A stretch of 64,000 nucleotides of DNA from Punctularia strigosozonata HHB-11173 SS5 (GCF_000264995.1 NW_006767434.1:2682344-2746343), one strand, 5' to 3'. Counted from the first letter of the stretch, positions 45,205 to 58,258 are shown. Notes: generated by a model from the letters alone, not told the origin. Program-made: numbers and translations.

Positions 45205-46683
45205 TCATAGATCCTTTGTTTCCATGACGAGGTCCGTAGCAAGATTGGCGAGCATATCCTCAGCGCGGGGATTCCGAGGGTACGTCCGACCATCCCCCTT
45301 ACTGCAAACCAAACCGAATGATCATCGCTCGAGAGGGGTCAGGTGTTCGGATCGGAATCACTCACCTGGAACCCCCGCACAGTAATCGATACAGGATCAC
45401 TTTCCATCGCGCCGCCTTCCCAAGTCCATCGATTCCGAATACCTGGGCCCAATTCTGTCTCCAGCCAATATCATAGAGGCGAATGCGCCCGTGAGCACGT
45501 CGAACGAGCCGCCGCTGGTAGTACGTTAGTTCATCCTCTTGAGGTGGATTTGAGAGTTGTTGCCCGCTGGGCGATGGTGGTAATGCGGGTAAATACCGCA
45601 GAAGAAGGTAGGGCGATATGTGCTCAAGTGTCGTCTGGTTCGTTCTTGAACAGTGATGGATTCAGCGGAATCTACTATGACCAATAAGTAAACTGCGTAC
45701 GTGACAAGATATAGATGATATGCCACAAAGGAGCCAACGACCATGGCAAATATGAGTCCTTCGGCGGCAAGAAAGAGTTCGTGCAGAGGAGTGGTTTCAT
45801 CCTGTGATGGAGTGCAGACGTGTTTAGTTTGAATTATTTGAAGCATATGAGCTCACCCACAATGGATTCATAGTGAGTGAAGGCAAATATGAGACTTTTG
45901 ATCGCAAGGCTAGCAATGTACGTGGCCAGGAGAGTGACCGAGATTAAGAAGTGAACGAAAGACGGGTAAGTTCTGTGTCCCTACAGCGAACGTCGCATTC
46001 TTTATACGTCGTCGAGCGTTAAGAAAGGCTGAAGCGCTCACAAGGCACTTGGTCAACCACATACAGTGGTGATCTAGCTTCAGGACACAACGGCCGCACG
46101 TGGAGCAATGGTGACTGCAGATGGCGCGTCAGTTGACAGCTGCGCAGAACGGGCAGACGCCGAAATAGACGAACGTTCGCTCCGGTTTAGGTGCCCAGCA
46201 TTTGTTGCACCACTTTCCAGGTTCCGAATAGTCGTCAGTAGGCCCAGGGCCCATTAGAGCTTCTGTCAAGCTCATTGCGTTCTCATCCCCAAGACTAGAG
46301 TCTTCTTCGCCCGGTTTATAATCTACGGGTCCTGGGTCGCGGACAACGCATACGAGCAGGGAGACCAGCGCCAAGAATGTCAGGGTATACGTGATGATGA
46401 GATTGAGTCCAAAGTAGAGAGGCGACTCCAGGATTTGAAGGTGGTATCGTACGAGGACAATGAGGATGGATGGATGCGGGGAAAGGATCAGGCCGACCGT
46501 AACTGCTGACATTCAGAACCAACGTCTCATACAGTGCGAGTATCCGAACTTACAGAGCAAGGGTAAGTAGTGATACCAAGGACGATTTGTAACTGTTTCG
46601 TGAGGTGGAATAGGGCTTGTCGGGGAATGCGAGCCCGCGGGTTCCTGCAGCTCGAAGGATAGGTATGGCCGAGCCCTAGACAT
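45205..46683 (-). CDS. DHHC-type protein S-palmitoyltransferase
   Basis: Multi-exon membrane enzyme that attaches palmitate to cysteines of other proteins, likely of the Pfa3/Pfa4 group. The N-terminus [15 protein letters not shown] is followed, after a GTAAGT intron, by two membrane helices ([38 protein letters not shown]), then [13 protein letters not shown] and, across the next splice, [19 protein letters not shown] with the catalytic DHHC, and [15 protein letters not shown]. Two more helices follow ([38 protein letters not shown]). The C-terminal tail reads [20 protein letters not shown], then [18 protein letters not shown] and [20 protein letters not shown], all conserved in this family. 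The residues after DHHC are M-W rather than the common P-W. The intron near 45670 could not be fixed exactly. The start at 46683 is chosen because it yields the complete first helix. Confidence 0.88.
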
Positions 46684-47505
46684 CTCGACGCGAGCACAAG
46701 AAATGACGAAGAAGTGGTAAATAGAGAATAGTCGAGCCGTCGTTCAGTCTACAGAGAACTGTCCACAGAGAGACTGGTTGTTCGCCGGGCTGGGCGTTGA
46801 GCTCGCTCACTGGCAGCAAGGTATGTAATGTCCAGAAACTCGCAGTGCTTGTGGCTGTACCCTGGCGACAGCATGCGGGACGAAATGCTTTAGGCCCTAG
46901 GGGGCAGATTTAGGACGTCTGCGTAGCAGTATTATCATTATTGTCCATACTCAACCGATGTACAATGCAATGATAATGCCAGTATATCCTTTGACCGCCT
47001 TTCGTAAGCGTATATCGATGCAAATGCGTATGCACACGTCTCCTCCATGCGGGCGCGTCATGGCAATGGCATTAACCGCAGGCAAGTTCGGTGGGATGAG
47101 GCAGCGAGCAAACGACTCGGTCGAACGTCCCATGCTTGCGCACGCGCAAGAGCCTTTGTCACTACACCTGCAACAATGGGCATTAGTGATCCGTCATCGT
47201 GTTCCATCCGCGGCATGGCTGAGGATAATCGCATCCATCATAGACTAAATTATAATTTAGCCGTTCAGTCGAGAGCGTGTTCCGGGCGTTAACGAAGGTT
47301 CCCCTCAGCCCTAGGAAGCCGATGGCATGCATCGGAACATAGTTATGAATCCTGAATGCGTGAACCGAGAGACAAAATCTGACAGACGCGTCGAGGACAA
47401 TATTCAGATCAATACGTTGATCGCTATAGGACATACATGTTCGTGTAAAGGGAATTCGTGTCCAGTGCAATGGGGCGATATGCGCGAAATCGGCTATCGG
47501 TACGG
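46684..47505. other. Spacer without recognised gene
   Basis: Contains the 5' flank of the palmitoyltransferase gene and the 3' flank of the disordered protein gene. Short open frames only; nothing recognised. Confidence 0.4.
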
Positions 47506-47976
47506 TCAATCCGCACTACTCTTGATCGCCGAATCGTCAAAAGGATCGCCAACCGCTACGCAGATTTTATGAGCAGCCATTGGACTACGGGTCAACCCCC
47601 AAGGAAAATTCTGACCTTTCTTTAGCAGCTCAGATAAAGCGACATCTGCCAATTCCTCTTTGGGTCCCCGTTCTTTCTCCTGCGAAGTCCATGCCCCGCC
47701 ACTGGATGCACCGCGCTCGTTCGTCGTACCAGCATTTCTCCTCGTTCCTCCCTCTTCCCGTTCACGCCTGCGCGTTTTCGGATCGCGCGAGCTTTGTGAC
47801 GCGCCGTAGGATGAGCCACCAGGCAACCGCCGTTTGGATGGAGACCCGGCTGCACCTGCGTCACGTAGGTGGCCTAGGATACCGCTGGATTGACTGAGAG
47901 GCTTCTCCTCCTGTATTTCCTCAGGCGGAGGAGAGCCGGAGGATTCGCTAGAGGGCGAGGGTGATGGCGAGTTCAT
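47506..47976 (-). CDS. Small disordered protein, unknown function
   Basis: A single open frame on the minus strand. From Met at 47976 it gives 156 residues (MNSPSPSPSSESSGSPPPEE). It is low-complexity and highly charged: a Ser/Pro-rich start, then basic SPSKRRLPGGSSYGASQSS, KTRRREREEGGTRRN, then KEELADVALSELLKKGQNFP and a tail DPFDDSAIKSSAD. The frame is open further upstream to an ATG at 48090, but a TATATATA box at 48097-48104 lies just beyond that ATG; if it serves this gene, transcription would begin downstream and the Met at 47976 is the better start. No family recognised. It is head-to-head with the next gene across a very short gap. Confidence 0.5.
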   Translation of the reverse strand: MNSPSPSPSSESSGSPPPEEIQEEKPLSQSSGILGHLRDAGAAGSPSKRRLPGGSSYGASQSSRDPKTRRREREEGGTRRNAGTTNERGASSGGAWTSQEKERGPKEELADVALSELLKKGQNFPWGLTRSPMAAHKICVAVGDPFDDSAIKSSAD

Positions 47977-48096
47977 AGTCGTGGCCGCCGGCAGGTCAGT
48001 ACGAGACGCGACTGACGATCGCGAGAAGCGTGTACAGACCTGTACAGACTTGCGACCGTCCACGTTGTCCTTTGGCTCATATTGACTCATATACCG

Positions 48097-48104
48097 TATA
48101 TATA
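48097..48104. promoter_or_regulatory. TATATATA in a short divergent promoter
   Basis: Palindromic TATA element 60 bp upstream of the plus-strand ATG at 48164 and upstream of the minus-strand gene. By position it could serve either direction. Confidence 0.5.
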
Positions 48105-48163
48105 CCTGGCCTCTCTTCTAATAAGTTCCGTGAGCCCCTGCTGAACCTCAAGCAGACTTTGGA

Positions 48164-49340
48164 ATGTCCCTGCCTATCAAAGTGACACGGAATCTTCGTA
48201 TAATTGCCCTACCATTGACGAGGGCCACACGGACCCATGGCGCCTTGACATACTATCAATTCGTGACGCCAGTACCAGCTGGGGAGGCGAACAAAAGTCC
48301 CGGACTCATCAAATGGGCGTCCAATAAAGCCGTGGGTGTCTGGGCAGGATTTGGGAAGGCTCCTGAGGGCAACTGGAAGGTTCGTTGCTTTATGCTACGC
48401 AGGAACCGAGTAACCCATCAGACATGCTGCCTGTAGCTCAAAGTCTTCCGTTACGGGGAGCGGCTCATTGACAAAATCGACTTTGAGGAACTCGCATTAA
48501 AGAGCCTGGACGTCTCGTTGGCTCCGAAGTTATCGAAGTTCGGCAACTCGGAAGTTCAGTTGGAAAAGGATCGCCCTAATGTGCGTCCCGTCATTCATCG
48601 TGCGGTGCTCATGCTCATGGCACATCTTAGATACCATTATACTATCCTCAGGCATCTCCATCTCCATTGTCACACCTTCAAAGTCTCGTCGAGAAACGGG
48701 CGCCAACCCATAGGAAGGGTTTCTTGACATGGATGCTACTTGCACCTGTGACCGCACCAGTTGCCCTCATCCGTAAGTGAAGACGCCGCATGTTCACGAT
48801 ACAACTCCCCCGTCTAAATTAGAGCAACAGCTCTAATACGTGCGTCTCCGCTGTTCAAGTGTATCCGCCAGATTCGCAGAATGGGCACTGACGTCATGGT
48901 GTATTTGTCCAGCCGTCATACCAAACCTTCCTTTCTTCTACTGTGTGTGGCGGTCATGGTCTCACTACCGCGGTATGCTCTTGTCCGATTCATCGAGAAA
49001 TCCACTAAGCCCATTCATAGCCTACAAAGCCTCAGAGTACCTCCAATCCCTGATTGAGGAAGGGGTCATCTCACCGGAGCCCAATCCGGAGCTGGAGTCC
49101 ATATATGCAAGCCACCAGCCACTACGGGATGCGGACTCAGATGCCTCATCAACACCAGACCAGGTGGCCCCACAGCACCGAGATGCACCTACTCAGAGCA
49201 ACACCGCATCGGAGGGGTTACTCCTCACGCGCGAGGCGATTCCTTCAGTATTGCAGCTCTTTGACCTGCCACCGACGTCTGCTGCGGATATATATCGCGC
49301 AATGGAACAAGCGAAGGTGAGATTAGGTCGCGGTACATAA
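48164..49340 (+). CDS. Mitochondrial K+/H+ exchange-related protein (YDL183C/Mrx19-like)
   Basis: Five exons, 48164-48379, 48437-48580, 48631-48772, 48913-48972 and 49021-49340, give 293 residues. The family consists of inner-membrane mitochondrial proteins implicated in potassium/proton exchange (yeast YDL183C). Visible: MSLPIKVTRNLRIIALPLTR, WASNKAVGVWAGFGKAPEGN, WKLKVFRYGERLIDKIDFEE, then FLTWMLLAPVTAPVALIPVI (membrane segment), PNLPFFYCVWRSWSHYRAYK and ASEYLQSLIEEG, the conserved core. The C-terminal 80 residues are less conserved and end near AADIYRAMEQAKVRLGRGT. A basic N-terminus with few acidic residues fits a mitochondrial presequence. Intron 3 is long for this window (140 nt). The gene looks intact. 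Confidence 0.85.
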
Positions 49341-49570
49341 AAGGGGGGCGGGCTGTTCGCGCATTCAACGATAGAGATCGGAATGCAGGTAGAACACACT
49401 ACCACCTAATGAACATAGTAATGTAGCCGAACGCCGACACTGTGCACAGCTCAACGCTTTCACGCGTGTTCCATACAACACCGCAAAGATCTGCTGTGCC
49501 GGTGCCGGGCTCAGTGTCTGTTGACCGCCATCAACAACATATATTGATCAATAGAGCCCATACTACTTAC

Positions 49571-52500
49571 ATGATAGTACCGTTTCGCATCGTGCGGCGT
49601 AGTCTATCAATCGTTATCGTTAGCACATGGGTTGTTGATGGATTACCGTCAGGCACCATGCTATTTCCGGAAATAGTAGCGTACAAAAATCGAGTCAGAT
49701 GGCTTTGGGCCGCTTTTGCGCAGTTGAGCTTGCTGCTAACGAATGTCCTCTTTTCCTCCAACCATCACCTCGTCCCACTACTTCCCAGCAACATTTTCTG
49801 CTTGCAACTGCTTTGCAACGGCGATTTCGCGCAGGAAACAATGTCAACCCTTGTCGTTGCGCCATGCGCACTGGCTGCTATGTCTGCTTTATCCTTAGTT
49901 ACCACTGGTTTTCGGGTTGGACGCATTCGGCCCCATTTGCCTGGGGTTTCCCTTGGCGGCACTGTCGAAACGACTTCAGGCACTAAAAGCGCTTGGTTTG
50001 CCGCGCTGAAGGCTTTGCAAACCGCCGGCTGTTTCGTGCTGCTTCTGCTGTGTGCTACGTCTCTGCGTTTCGGCCCCGAACTCTTTGAACCGATATTTTA
50101 TGTGGGTCTTGCATTTTGCCTCATTCATGTGACATCGCGTGACAGTATTCTAGACATATGCTACTGGTCTCGGAGTTCTGGCTCTTGTCGCATCAGCTCG
50201 TTGGCGAACTCGTTTCAACACGCACTTGAATGTCCTCCTCATGATCACCTTTGGTATCTATGGCTGTGCTACCCTCTATCCGCTGGTCCTGATAGATGAA
50301 TCGTCTCCTCCCGCGTTGGCCCTGCTGCGTCTCGCCTTACTGGCTCTCACTGGTGTCTTGATCCCTTTTGCGCTCCCATGGGGCTTGTTCGCCATCGACG
50401 CGTCCCAACCCGAGGTTCGTGTCTGTGATTTACCTATGCCGGCCCTACTGACAATAGCATACACAGCATGTACATCCTGAGGATGATATTTCCATGTGGT
50501 CTTACGCAACGTTCTCTTACGTGGATCGTTTGGTCCACTATGCTTCCGGACATCGTCATCTTTCTGTAGACGTGATGCATCCTCTGCTTGAGCGCGATGA
50601 TGTGGATTATCTCGTAGCAAAGAATATGATGGTCAATAGTAGTTGTTATGCATACATATGCCGCCAGGCTCATAGTTCTTGGCGTAGAAAATAGATCCAG
50701 CCTTGCGAAACAAAAAACGACACCTTCTTTGGAGTGTGTTTACAACTTTCAGTGAGCATCGTCACGGTACCATACCATCGCTGCTTTAGGCCATGCTGAC
50801 GTTGAATGTTCTCAGAATGGGATTGGCTGGTGGTCACGTTATTCATGCTCGGCGAAGTGCGCTGTTTCCCTGCTGTTTTCTCTCCAGTCAAGTTGCATTC
50901 GCTAACGGTGCTTCCAGCTGGTGACTACCTTTATCGCCCCCGTGAGCGTTCGAGGACTCTTGCAGTATGCGGATTTACGTGTGGAACGCTGGCATGTCTG
51001 ATTGGTCTCCTAGCTACCTGGAAACTGGGGGAGAAAGCGCCATTTTACGACCATGGTATGTGCATTCACCCTGCGCGCATCGTTGAGGCTGACTTAGTAT
51101 CAGGGTATGGGTAGCGTTGATTGGTGTGCTGTGATGATCCTCTGTTAGCGCTTGTGATTTATCACGTATTCCAGGTACCGGCCCGCTGTTGGGCGCTATA
51201 TCTTCCGAGTGGTATGCCATGAACGCGGTGCGCTACCTCTTGGTGGAGTGAATGACCGAGAACGTTACTCAAACATGTCCAGGGAACGCTCTCAATTAGA
51301 GTTGAGGCTATTGTCACACAATTACTTCTCGAGCACACTCTGCGTATTAGGATGCAGCCGAAAACGACGATGTGAGCCATCAATACATCACTATACGGCC
51401 GATAGCTGAAGCCCAGCAAGCCCTACTCAGAACGGAGCAAACAGTCCTTCCCCTTGGCAGGCGAAATCTTCCAACGACCCCCTCCAGGGCAGAATCAGTA
51501 ATCTGATCACCAGCGACTTGAAGCAGATGGGTAATGGGAAGGAGGTAATGAGGATTGGTGAGTCTTCCGGCTTTGCGACGATATCAGAGCTGATGGCGTT
51601 CAAAGTGGAGGGGTTTCTCCAAGTGAGCATCAGTGTGGCATTGTTGTACAACATGCTCGGTTGGGCGTGAGTACTCCTTGTCCGTGTCGCAACTGGTCTG
51701 ATCTACGCCTTTCCAAATTCAGTGCACTAGCCGGGACTGCCGTTTGTTTGCTTTGCCTGCCCATTCCAGGTATGTACCGCGATCATGACAAACAGACATA
51801 AATTCCAATGTAGAGCACAGGGCGAACCGCGCGGCTCATAGCCCAAACCCAAAAGAAAAGAATGAAAGCTGTGCGTTGGTCGCAGCGATCTGTATGCACT
51901 TCGCACTCATGATTTGCGCAGAGTGATGGACGTGTGCAACTCGTGACTCAGAGTAGGGGGATATTCTGTACCTCAGTCTATGAATCATTGACGACATTTC
52001 ATTGCCAGTGATACATGGTTTCCGCATGGTCAAACTATTTGCATGGGAACGCCATGCACTCAAGGTCCTTGACGAAAAGCGAGAGGTCGAACTGCAGTGT
52101 ATACGACGTGGGGCACTCCTCAGTATTGTCATCAACGCCTTTAATGTGCGATTCAGCGGTACTCACGATTGTTACTATCGCTAACCACCGTGCACCCGTC
52201 AGTCAATATTGCCTATATTGAACGTAATCGTGGCGTATGCGATATACGTACGTTTTACAACAATGTTGCGCTTTCGTCTGTTCTCAAAACAGTGTATAGG
52301 CGCTGTGGATGAAGCAAGCACTGACTGGTGTGCGAACTCTACCTTCCCTGAATCGCGCTCATTCTTTACTCAGCCTCCCGAATCTTCGGTTCGATGGCCG
52401 TATTTGAAATCTTGAGAGGGAATTTGGCATTCCTGTCCATGCTACTCCCTATGGTGATAGGAGGTCAGCATTGGCATCGCAATGAAGATTGTGTTATGTT

Positions 52501-55500
52501 GACCATCGTGACAGCGAAGGTCTCGGCTGATCGGATCAATGGTTTTCTTTTGGACGTAGGTTTCTCTCCAATTGTGCTATGTACGTCTTTTGAAATCGAT
52601 CCAGTCGGACTTCTTTGATCGGTCTGCGGTTTCCAACGACAGTGAATATACCGCCGAGGTTCAGTCTGTGCAAGCGAGCGGTGGTATAGGGATGAGCGCA
52701 TGCAGTTTCTCATGGGACGGAGCAGATGATGGGTCAGAAAGTACTGGCTTCCGTTTGAGCGTGGAGCATACAGTAACCTTCGAACGATCTGGTGTCAACC
52801 TTGTCGTCGGCCCCACGGGTTCTGGTAAAACATCGCTTCTCTATGCAGTAAGTCGCATCAAGTATCTCTCGGAACGCAGCTGAATCGCTAGACAGCTACT
52901 AGGTCTATACCATTTGTGACAACACTCGAGGAGTTACTGATACGTTTGAGTAGGGGAGTTGAACTTCTATCCAAAAACGGCCGATTCCTGGTTCTCGCTG
53001 CCAAGGCGCGACGGTGTTGCCTTAGCAGTGCAGGAGTCGTGGGTTCTTAATGACACTATCAAGGCATGATACTTCCCCGGAGTTTCATGTTGCCGTTCTG
53101 ATGATTGATCAGGAGAACATTCTTTTCGGCGTGCCCTACGACGAAGCACGTTATCAGAAAGGTCTGCTCATACACCCTGTGATTGAATGCTACTCCAACC
53201 CTCCAACAGTACTGTATCAATGTGCTTTGTTGCGAGATTTGGAATTGTTCGAAGCTGGAGACGAGACGGAAGTTGGTGAAAGGGCATGTTCCTCCTCATT
53301 CGCCATCGACACCTTACTCATTCCACGGCCTTGTAGGGTTTAACGTTAAGGTACGCCGGAATATTGAACCCAATGGCGCAACTCATTTTGATTTCTCGTG
53401 AAATCCCCCGTTAGCGGAGGACAGAAGGTAATGCTTCGTTTATAGAGCGTTATATAATGCTAACGTTCCTTTGATAGGCTCGCGTGACGCTGGCTCGTGC
53501 GGTATATTCTTCCGCGAAGATCTTACTGCTAGACGACATCCTCGCGGCTCTTGATGTGCACACTGCTCGATGGATTGTCGACAAATGCTTGCGCGGGGAT
53601 TTGATCAGAGGGAGAACCACGATCTTGGTCACTCATAACCTTGCGTTGACTAAAGGCTTGGCTACCAAGGTTATCAGGGTCAACGCAGCAGGGCAAGTCA
53701 CCGCCGAACACTCGGTTGCAGATGCGCTTGAACTCGATCCGGACCTTCAAGAGGAACTGGCACACGATGAAGCACAACTGGACATCGAGAAGGCGGGCGC
53801 TATAAACTCCGAGGCCACCGAAAACACCGTGATCGAGCAACTTAACAGGCCTTCAGGCAACCTCATCGCGGCAGAGCAGGTGGCGATCGGCTCTGTGGGA
53901 TGGCCAGCGATCCGGCTTTATGTCCTCAGTTTGGGAGGTGTATTCTTTTGGGCCTCTTGGGTGTCATTCCTCATCACCAGCTACGCGCTGGTCCTCTACC
54001 GCTCGTACTTCCTTGGTATATGGTCGCATCAATACGAGATGCACGACCCGTCGGAAGTATCGGCGCCTTAGTACGTGCATAATTTCTAGCACGGGGTTAA
54101 AGCTGAATCGCAATCGCAGCTATCTGGCCGGTTTCATCATCATAGTGATTGCTAGCGTCGCAGCTTCAAGCATCGCATCAGTGCTATGGCTATCCGGCGG
54201 GGACCGTGGTTCACGTAGGGTACATGCGAGGTAACGTGTATAATATGACGTGTTTCTGATAAATTCATTGACCGAATATCCATAGCCTCATGAACTCACT
54301 CTTCGGCGCGACCCTTCGGTACGAGAATTCTCGGCCCTCTGCTCCTGCACTGACCGACTGGCTCACAGCTGGTGGGATACCGTGCCCTCTGCCCGGGCAA
54401 TTGCGCGCTGCACACAGGCTAGATTCTTTTGTGTTACAGCGCGTGTATTTGATCTGACATATGAGACAGGATATGCTATCTATTGATGTCACCCTGCGCC
54501 AGTTGGTATCCAATTTTGTGGGCCTTTCTGTTCAACTGTTGCTGCAGTTCGTGGCGATACTGGCGCTTATTGGATGGAAAGCCGTGGTACCGGGCTTCCT
54601 CTGTGCAGGGGTGGCGACAGTCATAGGCAGGCTATACCTTACTGCGCAGCAAGGTAGGCTCTGACGGAGTTTGCATCGAAAAGGCGACTCATCCATCCAA
54701 TAACAGGCGTTAAACGTGAGCAATCGAACGCAAGGTCCCCGGTTATCGGTCTCTTTGGTGCCACCTTGACGGGACTGGGTACGTCGTCAGGGCGCCCTGC
54801 TATCCGGCTGTTCATGTCTGTGATAGTTTCCATCCGAGCATATGGAGCTCAGAGCATGTTCAGAAATGAGCTGATGCGGCGCACCAACCGGTATTCGCTG
54901 ATTACCAAGAATTTTTATCTTCTGAACAGGTGAGTTCGAATCTTCCTGCATGGGATCCGCACTGACGAGGCACCCTCAGATGGGTGGGGCTCCGCGTGGG
55001 CACTCTTGGTGCCATGTTCGCATTGGCGGTGGCATCCGCTGCGACGTACAATAAGTCTATCACTGCCGGAGATGCCGGATTCTCGTTGTTGCAGGTGCTC
55101 AGTTTTGCGTTCATGATGAATTTCTGGGTACGCGCGGCGAACGATCTGGAGATTGAATGTAAGTGTTACCTGTTACCGCTTGGCAGTTCTCTCGTGCTCA
55201 CTCGGCATGCAGGTAACAGGTGTGCATTCATGTCTAAATTCTCGTGGTGCGGGAATTGACTTGCCAAAGTCTGGAGCGTATCAAGGATTTCATCGAAATC
55301 GAGCAAGAACCAGTGCCAGTTCCGGAAGGTGTACCGCCTGCATACTGGCCAAATAACGGGTCATTGAGAGTGGAAGATCTCTGCGCGCGATACTCGCCTG
55401 GTAAGTTCTGGGCAATATAATCGCGGCAAGATCATCCACATGATGCCAATGCACCGTTCGTCAGATACTCCAGAGGTGCTGCATAACCTCACATTTGAGC

Positions 55501-56510
55501 TTCAGTCCGGCGAGCATGTCGGCGTCGGTATGTCGTTACGAGCTATCTACATGCGATGCTATCCCTGACACTGAGCCTTTCAGTCGGACGCACGGGGGCT
55601 GGCAAGAGCAGCGTCGCATTAGCCCTGCTGCGTGGCATTCCTACGACGGGGAAAGTCTACTTTGCGGACCGCGAAATCCACTCGGTCAACCTTGACGCGC
55701 TGCGATCAAGTATCACGTTCGTACCGCAGCACCCGGAACTGCTCCAGGGCTCTCTCAGGGAGAACCTGGATCCCTTCGACGAGTGTGACGACGCAGTGCT
55801 CAATGACGCTCTTGAAAACGCCGGTCTCGCCGGCGGAGAGGAGGGGAACGCGATTGGACTCGATTCGTCAGTCGCTCTTTCCTACTGGACGAAGGACGGT
55901 GAAGTGATGACGCGTATGATGGTGTTTACTGATGTAGGGAGGTACACGCGGGCGGAGCCAATTTTTCAGTCGGACAACGTCAGATGATCGCCCTCGCGCG
56001 TGCTCAGGTGCGCCGGAGCAAGCTCGTGATTATGGACGAAGGTACGCGTCGCGTCGCGACGTGTTTTTACTTCCGCCTCGGACCGTCGCTGATGACATAG
56101 ACGCTTCTGTTGCAGCCACGGCCGCAATCGGTACGCGAGATTCGCTCTCGCTTTGCGAGGGATCTACAGCTGATTACGGATGGTCCATACAGATTACGAG
56201 ACCGACACGGCCATTCAGAAGTCGCTGAGGCAGAGCCTGGGTAGCGACGTGACGGTCATGACCATCGCGCATAGGCTTCAGACCATCATGGATTCGGACA
56301 AGATCGTGAGTCATCGCTGCGTGAATCTTGTATCGACGTTGAAAATGACGTTGGTCGTGTGTGTCGCAGATGGTACTGGACGCTGGGCGGTTGGTGGAGT
56401 TCGGTTCGCCGAAGGAGCTATTGCAGAAGGATACGGGCTTCTTCAAAGAAATGGTGGAGGGCAGTCATGATAAGGCTGCGTTGTATGCGCTGGTCAGGGA
56501 TCAGACGTGA
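49571..56510 (+). CDS. ABCC-type (MRP/YCF1-like) ABC transporter
   Basis: Full-length multidrug-resistance-protein-type transporter split by some 25 short introns. N-terminal extra membrane domain at 49.6-50.5 kb, then [20 protein letters not shown]1: [63 protein letters not shown]1: Walker [31 protein letters not shown], signature [20 protein letters not shown], Walker [26 protein letters not shown]2: [38 protein letters not shown]2: [20 protein letters not shown], Walker [87 protein letters not shown]. All ATPase motifs are intact once introns are removed. Exports conjugates or drugs at plasma or vacuolar membrane; substrate unknown. The start is uncertain (49571 or 49658). Stop at 56508-56510. 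Confidence 0.88.
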
Positions 56511-58150
56511 ACGGAGAGTGCTTATTATTACCGTTTTACGAACGATGTCTCTAGACGTTTCTTCTAGCTTGCATTAACATAGAATGGCGACTTCAACGTC
56601 GGGGCGATGGGTCGTTGCAGACGGGTCTCACTTATTCGCCGCGTGAACGAGTAAAGACGTCATCGCGATGAAAGGAAGCGTCGCTATGTAAACTTAAGCT
56701 CCTCGTGGTGAAGTCATCATCAGACAAGATACGCGGCGTTGAGTATCGTACCTGTTGCGTCGGGGGTATTCGCGCGCAGTCCCTTCCCATGGGCTCCACA
56801 CGGCAGATGGCAAACAAAGCGGACGCAAAGACGCAAACCAGGAACGTCACCGTGTCACGGTACGACGATCGGTAACGGCGGCGGTTGCATATGTGATTTG
56901 GGGAGGGAGGTTGTCCACCCTCTTTCGCGGTACCATCTCGCCGCCTGCAATCTCAGGCACGCATGCCAACTTTGTGTGCAGCTGCTGCCTCTACACACGC
57001 TCTCTGGCATCCGTTGTGCCCTTCCTGGCCTCACATCGTCTTCATGAAGGCCGGGATGGTCCATGTGATTGCGATTTGTATACGGCGACAGAACGAGGGC
57101 GATTTCTTGTACCTCGAATGCCGACAGCGAGAGCGTCTTGCCACTGCGACTCCCATGCACTTGACCATACGCGGTTGAGATGAGACACCCTGTTTCCACT
57201 TACGTCTCGTAAGGGCGAACAGCCATTAGGCAGGTCCGCGCTGATGGCCACGGAGCAAGATCAAGGGCGCCTTCTCGTGAATCCCATCGCGGGCGGGTGT
57301 TTGCCTCGTCTGCGCTGCAAACAGCTACAGTTCACGAAGATTGGCATCGGTGGCCCGAAAAGGCAGGTGGGCAAATGCAAATTCATTTTCCAACGCAGCG
57401 GCCATCGATGGCCAAGGCGCCGGTCCTGCGACTCGCGACGAAAAGCGCGTCGGCCGACGCGGCATGAGGTCACGACGGGGTGATAACAACACGGGTGTTG
57501 TTATCGCGCGGGAAGGGCGCCACCACCATCCGCGGCCGGAGCGGCGCAGAGGCAGCAAATAATTCCTTCGTGAAGGCAGTCGAAGCAACCCTAACGCAGT
57601 CCGGCGCAAACGTAAACTAACACAGGCTTCTTTGAGGCATTTCTTTCGAGATGCTCTGCACACGTTCGCGCACGAATATGAACTTTCCGCTGCCTGCGGG
57701 GCGGCCGTGGGTGCGCGATTACGACCGCGGAATGAGGGTGCGCGATTACTGCACGACGAGGTCGGAGAGCGGGAAGTGGGCGGTTTCGCGCCATGCCGGC
57801 GCGGAATGACCACCGACTCGCAGAATGCAGTCAAAACACGGATTTTCCGTAGGGACCGACCGTGCAGAGAAAACCCGGGTTTTGTTGATCGGCCGCTCAA
57901 GGCGGGCGCGGGCCCGGAAAAGGAGCAGGAGTGGCCCAAAAAGGCAGGTGCGCGTGGTCGGGGGGGTGTTTACGCGAACGGTCGGATATCTTCTGCTCCA
58001 CCTGTCGTCTTCCGCTTTTCACATACCGACGCGAAATTTTGGGGTCCGTCGTGCGGAAGGCGGCATGGCCAATCGCGATCGAGGTGGCGTTGACGGCCCT
58101 TCCTCACTTGCCGGAGCGCCACCCCTTTTCGTCAGACAAGCCATGGCGAG
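56511..58150. other. Spacer, GC-rich, without recognised gene
   Basis: Overlapping open frames occur on both strands (for example minus 57325-57939) but show no family or codon support. A short perfect dyad lies at 57482-57505. TGGCCC-A/G-AAAAGGCAGGTG occurs twice (57352 and 57932) as a near-identical direct word. Confidence 0.35.
57482..57505. repeat. Perfect 11-bp dyad with 2-nt spacer
   Basis: GATAACAACAC, then GG, then GTGTTGTTATC: arms are exact reverse complements. It could be a dimeric transcription-factor site; function unknown. Confidence 0.7.
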
Positions 58151-58157
58151 TATATAA
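58151..58157 (+). promoter_or_regulatory. TATA box of HAD phosphatase gene
   Basis: TATATAA is 108 bp upstream of the ATG at 58259. Confidence 0.6.
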
Positions 58158-58258
58158 GCAGGCTAATGTTGTTCATCCAAATCACCAACTCCTCGTCGCG
58201 ACATTCAAATATCCCTCATAACTTCCAACTCAGTTAACCGCTCCTCATCACATCCATC

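Noticed and set aside
50640-55500. Apparent stops and frame changes suggesting the ABC transporter is a pseudogene
   Set aside because: Each break checked falls in a short GT-AG intron; removing them restores all family motifs, including GLTLSGGQ and both Walker A loops.
56020-56220. Odd Walker B/D-loop [13 protein letters not shown] in NBD2 of the ABC transporter
   Set aside because: Using the acceptor TTGCAG at about 56115 instead of CATAG gives the ordinary DEATAAIDYETD.
57325-57939. 204-residue minus-strand open frame
   Set aside because: Arg/Ser/Pro-rich composition as expected from GC-rich spacer, no domain, no codon bias like neighbouring genes.
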